A DNA stretch of 64,000 nucleotides from Yoonia litorea (GTDB taxonomy: Bacteria; Pseudomonadota; Alphaproteobacteria; Rhodobacterales; Rhodobacteraceae): contig NZ_FOZM01000001.1 in assembly GCF_900114675.1 (NCBI RefSeq), positions 434,001-498,000 on the forward strand. Direction: 5' to 3'. A program made the translations under genes and the position numbers. This document shows positions 61,042 through 64,000 of the stretch, piece by piece. Below the pieces are notes generated by a model. That model saw only the letters and a program-made list of their open reading frames with translations, was not told the origin of the DNA and made no database searches. The stretch's first letter is position 1. Each line of letters opens with the position of its first letter.

Positions 61042-61842
61042 TCAATCTGCGCGACGTTTCCCCCTTGCGCCTTTGTTGGCGGGTTTGCGCTTGCGCTGCG
61101 GGGTGGGTTTGTCGGTGAGGCCAAGTTGATCCCTGACAACGCGGCCGCGCAATTCCTCGACCTGGCCAGCCTTGAGGTCACCAAGCTGGAAAGGGCCGTA
61201 GCTGACGCGGATCAGCCTGTTCACAGTCACGCCGATGGCTTGCATCGCGCGGCGGATTTCACGGTTCTTGCCTTCGCGCAAAGCTACTGTCAGCCAAGCG
61301 TTCGCGCCTTGTTGGCGGTCGAATGTGACTGTCATGGGTTGATATTTGATGCCTTCGACTTCGATCCCATTACGGAGAACATCGAGTTTTTCTTCGCTGA
61401 CAGCCCCGTTGATCCGCACCCTATAACGGCGCAGCCAGCCGGTGCTTGGTAGTTCCAGCTTGCGCTTGATCTCACCGTCATTGGTCAAGAGCAGCAAACC
61501 CTCTGAATTCAGGTCGAGACGACCCACCGACATGACGCGGGGCATATCCTCAGGCAGGCTGGCAAAGACGGTGTCGCGGTCCTTCTCGTCCCGCTCTGTC
61601 GTCACAAGACCAGCAGGCTTGTGGTAAAGCCAAAGGCGCGGTGGATCAGGTTCACCTACTTGTTTGCCGTCCACGACGATTTTGTCGGCACTGGTGACAT
61701 TCAATGCGGGCGAGGTGATAACCTTGCCATTGACGGAAACTCGGCCCGCCTCAATCATCCGCTCGGCTTCGCGACGGCTGGCGACGCCTGCGCGCGAGAG
61801 AACTTTGGCGATGCGGTCGCCGGTAGGGGTGTCATTGCTCAT
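61042..61842 (-). CDS. rluB: 23S rRNA pseudouridine synthase (RluB-type)
   Basis: A 266-residue protein with an N-terminal S4 RNA-binding domain (RIAKVLSRAGVASRREAERMIEAGRVSVNG) and a RsuA-type catalytic domain with the Asp in MSVGRLDLNSEGLLLLTNDG and the EGKNREIRRAMQAIG block. The basic Lys/Arg-rich tail is common. RluB acts on U2605 of 23S rRNA; RluE- or RsuA-type specificity cannot be ruled out. It is divergent from tadA, 75 bases away. Confidence 0.92.
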   Translation of the reverse strand: MSNDTPTGDRIAKVLSRAGVASRREAERMIEAGRVSVNGKVITSPALNVTSADKIVVDGKQVGEPDPPRLWLYHKPAGLVTTERDEKDRDTVFASLPEDMPRVMSVGRLDLNSEGLLLLTNDGEIKRKLELPSTGWLRRYRVRINGAVSEEKLDVLRNGIEVEGIKYQPMTVTFDRQQGANAWLTVALREGKNREIRRAMQAIGVTVNRLIRVSYGPFQLGDLKAGQVEELRGRVVRDQLGLTDKPTPQRKRKPANKGARGKRRAD

Positions 61843-61917
61843 GTCTCACCCATAAGCAGGGGCGCGGTTCCTTGCAACGGCCTTGCGATGTGACGCGCGG
61901 GCGGGCATGAGAAAGCC

Positions 61918-62364
61918 ATGGAATTTCGTAGCTATATGCATATCGCCATGGACGAGGCACACGCCGCCGCAGCGCGCGGCGAAGTGCCCGTGGGTGCAGT
62001 CATTGTCGGACCTGAGGGTGTCATCGCACAGGCAGGCAACCGCACGCGTGAGTTCAATGACCCGACGGCTCATGCCGAAATTCTGGCAATCCGGTCCGCC
62101 TGTGCGGCGTTAGATCAAGAGAGGCTTACGGGATGCGATCTCTATGTCACGCTTGAGCCGTGTCCGATGTGTGCAGCGGCGATCAGCAATGCCAGGATTG
62201 CGCGGCTCTATTATGGGGCGGCCGACCCGAAATCAGGCGGCGTCGCACAAGGGCCGAGGGTCTTCAACCATCCCCAATGCCACCATGCGCCAGAGGTCTA
62301 TGACGGTCTTGATGCGGCAGCGTCAGAGGCGTTGCTGAAAGATTTCTTTGCACAAAAGCGGTGA
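61918..62364 (+). CDS. tadA: tRNA-specific adenosine deaminase
   Basis: Makes inosine at position 34 of tRNA-Arg. The 148-residue protein has the deaminase site TAHAEILAIR (His and catalytic Glu) and PCPMCAAAISNARI (two zinc Cys). The ATG at 61918 fits the family start (MEFRSYMHIAMDEAHAAAARGEVPVGAV). Convergent with the UPF0173 hydrolase gene. Confidence 0.96.
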   Translation: MEFRSYMHIAMDEAHAAAARGEVPVGAVIVGPEGVIAQAGNRTREFNDPTAHAEILAIRSACAALDQERLTGCDLYVTLEPCPMCAAAISNARIARLYYGAADPKSGGVAQGPRVFNHPQCHHAPEVYDGLDAAASEALLKDFFAQKR

Positions 62365-62376
62365 AGCGGCCCGTTT

Positions 62377-63069
62377 TCAGATGGTAATTGTCTCCATCAC
62401 GTCGGGCACCTTTACATCTACATCTGGCAAAGCATCGACTAACGGTTGGGCCGATTGTGCCAGGACCGGGAATGTCCTGTAGTGGCACGGGATCACGGTT
62501 TTGAAGTCGAAGTAGCGTTTTGCTGCATAGGCAGCGCCTTCCATGCCCATCGTAAAATGACCGCCGCAACACAGGATGCCAATATCGGGATTATAGAAGT
62601 CTCCCATCCAGTCCATATCGGCCATGATGTCTGTGTCACCCGTGAAATAGATCCGGTGCCCTTCGCCCGTGACCATGAAACCCGCTTCTGAGCCTGCCGC
62701 CTTGATCGTGCCATTGCCGTCAAGACTGGACGAATGGGAGGCATTGACCATCGACACTGACGCATTGCCGGTGGCGACGGTGCCGCCCTTACCGAAGCCA
62801 ATGCATTCGATGCCGGACATGCCGCCCCAAATCTCGGCCAGTTCAAAGATGCAGAGAATCGGAATCCCCTGGTTTTTTGCAATCGTCAGCGCATCAGCTG
62901 CATGATCACCATGACCATGGGAAATCAGAAGATGGGTTGCGCCTTCCAGAACCTTGTCCCGCATGGTTTCGGGAAACGAAGGGTTACCCGACATCCAAGG
63001 ATCAATGAGCAAAACAACATCCTCAATCTCGATCCGAAACCCTGAATGACCTAACCAAGTGATTTTCAT
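62377..63069 (-). CDS. UPF0173-type metal-dependent hydrolase (beta-lactamase fold)
   Basis: A 230-residue metallo-beta-lactamase-fold protein. Motifs are WLGHSGFRIE at the start, LLIDPW, ISHGHGDHAADA (HxHxDH) near residue 53, TGDTDIM and the HYRTFP end. The substrate is unknown. ATG 63069 has GAGGGAGG upstream on the coding strand and gives the family start (MKITWLGHSGFR). It is divergent from the ceramidase-family gene. Confidence 0.92.
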   Translation of the reverse strand: MKITWLGHSGFRIEIEDVVLLIDPWMSGNPSFPETMRDKVLEGATHLLISHGHGDHAADALTIAKNQGIPILCIFELAEIWGGMSGIECIGFGKGGTVATGNASVSMVNASHSSSLDGNGTIKAAGSEAGFMVTGEGHRIYFTGDTDIMADMDWMGDFYNPDIGILCCGGHFTMGMEGAAYAAKRYFDFKTVIPCHYRTFPVLAQSAQPLVDALPDVDVKVPDVMETITI

Positions 63070-63121
63070 AGCGTCCTCCCTCATTTCATGGTGAGGATAA
63101 GCCAGAACCACGGGGGCGCAA

Positions 63122-63775
63122 ATGAATTGGTTTGAGCAAGTAGATCTTTATTGCGAGCGGACGGACTTTACTTATTGGTCTGAGCCTTTGAACGCGACGA
63201 CCAATCTGGCCTTTATCATTGCAGCTATAATCTTCTGGCGGCGCAGCGCGGGATTGCCGATGGCGCGGGCATTGTCTGGCATTCTTTTCGTCATCGGTGT
63301 GGGCAGTTTCCTGTTTCACACCCATGCGACGAACTGGGCGATGATGGCGGATGTGCTCCCGATTGGCATTTTCATCCTGACTTATCTTTTTGTCGTAAAC
63401 CGTGACATGGTGCCGATGGGCGGATGGCTGGCTGTTTTTGCGACAGCATTGTTCATCCCGTACGCGGCAATCGTGGTGCCAGTGCTGAACCGCATCCCGT
63501 TCATTGCGATATCGAACTTCTATTGGACCGTGCCGATCCTGCTGGTGCTCTACGCCGCCTTCTTGCGCAAACGACCCGGAATCGCGCAGGGCTTCCTGTT
63601 TGGTGCGGGGTTGCTCAGCCTCTCGATCGTGATCCGTTCTCTTGATCAAATTCTGTGCGACGTCTTCCCAATCGGCACACATTTTATGTGGCATGTCCTC
63701 AATGGGATCATGTTGGGTTGGATGATCCATGTTTACATCCGCCATATGCTTGCGACTGGTGCCGCAGGGCGCTAA
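63122..63775 (+). CDS. Ceramidase / CREST-superfamily membrane protein
   Basis: A 217-residue protein with about seven hydrophobic helices. It carries the polar residues expected of CREST-family hydrolases: [11 protein letters not shown] near the start, [20 protein letters not shown] (Ser, His, Asp) around residue 60 and [10 protein letters not shown] with two His near residue 185. These would bind zinc and cleave an amide in a lipid. The substrate in this organism is unknown. It lies 32 bases before gatC. Confidence 0.85.
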   Translation: MNWFEQVDLYCERTDFTYWSEPLNATTNLAFIIAAIIFWRRSAGLPMARALSGILFVIGVGSFLFHTHATNWAMMADVLPIGIFILTYLFVVNRDMVPMGGWLAVFATALFIPYAAIVVPVLNRIPFIAISNFYWTVPILLVLYAAFLRKRPGIAQGFLFGAGLLSLSIVIRSLDQILCDVFPIGTHFMWHVLNGIMLGWMIHVYIRHMLATGAAGR

Positions 63776-63807
63776 ACGCGTTGCGGAGTTTTACCGGAGA
63801 GACACCC

Positions 63808-64000
63808 ATGTCGATCGACACAGAAACCGCCCGCCGGGTGGCCAAACTGGCCCGCATCAAGGTGGAAGACGACGCATTGCCTGCATTGGCATCCGAATTC
63901 AACGCGATCCTCGGCTTTATCGAGCAACTGAGCGAGGTCGATGTTGAAGGCGTGGAGCCGATGACGTCTGTCACCCCGCAGCGCCTTAAGCGCCGCGAGG
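63808..64000 (+). CDS. gatC: Aspartyl/glutamyl-tRNA amidotransferase subunit C, N-terminal part (cut by window end)
   Basis: The first 64 residues are seen: [30 protein letters not shown], then [25 protein letters not shown]. These match GatC, the small subunit that holds GatA and GatB together for transamidation of Glu-tRNA-Gln and Asp-tRNA-Asn. GGAGAG lies 8 bases before the ATG. gatA would be expected to follow beyond the window. Confidence 0.95.
   Translation, partial: MSIDTETARRVAKLARIKVEDDALPALASEFNAILGFIEQLSEVDVEGVEPMTSVTPQRLKRRE

Overview
This 64-kb window looks like chromosome of a marine alphaproteobacterium of the order Rhodobacterales (Roseobacter group). The evidence is a moderately GC-rich, densely packed sequence with many ATGA stop/start overlaps; a SAM/SAH-type riboswitch before metK, a class known mainly from Rhodobacterales; an alphaproteobacterial LexA box (GTTC-N7-GTTC); the conserved run aroA-cmk-rpsA-ihfB-lapA-trpF-trpB; and a fused self-sufficient reductive dehalogenase of the kind known from this order. 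I found no tRNA or rRNA genes, insertion sequences, prophage or CRISPR array. No gene-free gap exceeds about 250 bases.

Layout. 1-12 kb is housekeeping: the lnt end, metK, trmB, aroA, cmk, rpsA, ihfB, lapA, trpF and trpB. It is interrupted by an acetyltransferase-fold gene plus an ArsR/AHSA1 pair between cmk and rpsA, and by a quinone reductase before ihfB. 12-22 kb holds a secreted Asp/Arg-rich PepSY-like protein, a membrane-tethered LuxR regulator, DUF2237 and DUF2332 genes, pth, rplY, an MFS carrier, two look-alike 72-residue membrane proteins, a lactate dehydrogenase with striking upstream repeats, trpA and ychF. 22-24 kb is a two-gene DNA-repair-type operon (DUF4130 plus radical SAM) with a LexA box at its start. 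24-33 kb has a two-gene surface polysaccharide unit, a phosphatase, metG, a small outer-membrane protein, an MFS carrier, an aldo/keto reductase and a GNAT acetyltransferase.

33-36.5 kb is a carnitine-catabolism-type operon: a beta-keto acid cleavage enzyme, a lipocalin, a small lipoprotein and a carnitine dehydrogenase/thioesterase fusion. 36.5-44 kb has an XRE regulator divergent from a fatty acid desaturase, a DMT carrier, a Nudix hydrolase, DUF983, an EF-hand protein with an ECF sigma/anti-sigma/Spy-like sensor set, a PleD-like diguanylate cyclase with a degenerate first receiver, and DUF3572. 44-50 kb carries the 1061-residue reductive dehalogenase-reductase fusion, a divergent HAD phosphatase and a non-pyrrolysine MttB-family methyltransferase. 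50-53 kb is the zinc-uptake locus znuA / zur-znuC-znuB with a Zur box.

53.5-61 kb is a long leftward run: small membrane protein, XpaC, TelA, DUF2927 lipoprotein, SPFH-GYF, cytochrome b561-like, zinc-ribbon protein, PfkB kinase, dtd. Its first part looks like a membrane-stress module. The window ends with rluB-type synthase, tadA, an UPF0173 hydrolase, a ceramidase-family membrane protein and the start of gatC.

The strongest leads are the self-sufficient reductive dehalogenase with a perfect 9-bp inverted repeat in its 58-bp divergent promoter gap, the LexA-boxed radical-SAM/DUF4130 operon, the XpaC-TelA-SPFH cluster, and three 15-bp palindrome-like repeats at an exact 22-bp period before the lactate dehydrogenase gene.
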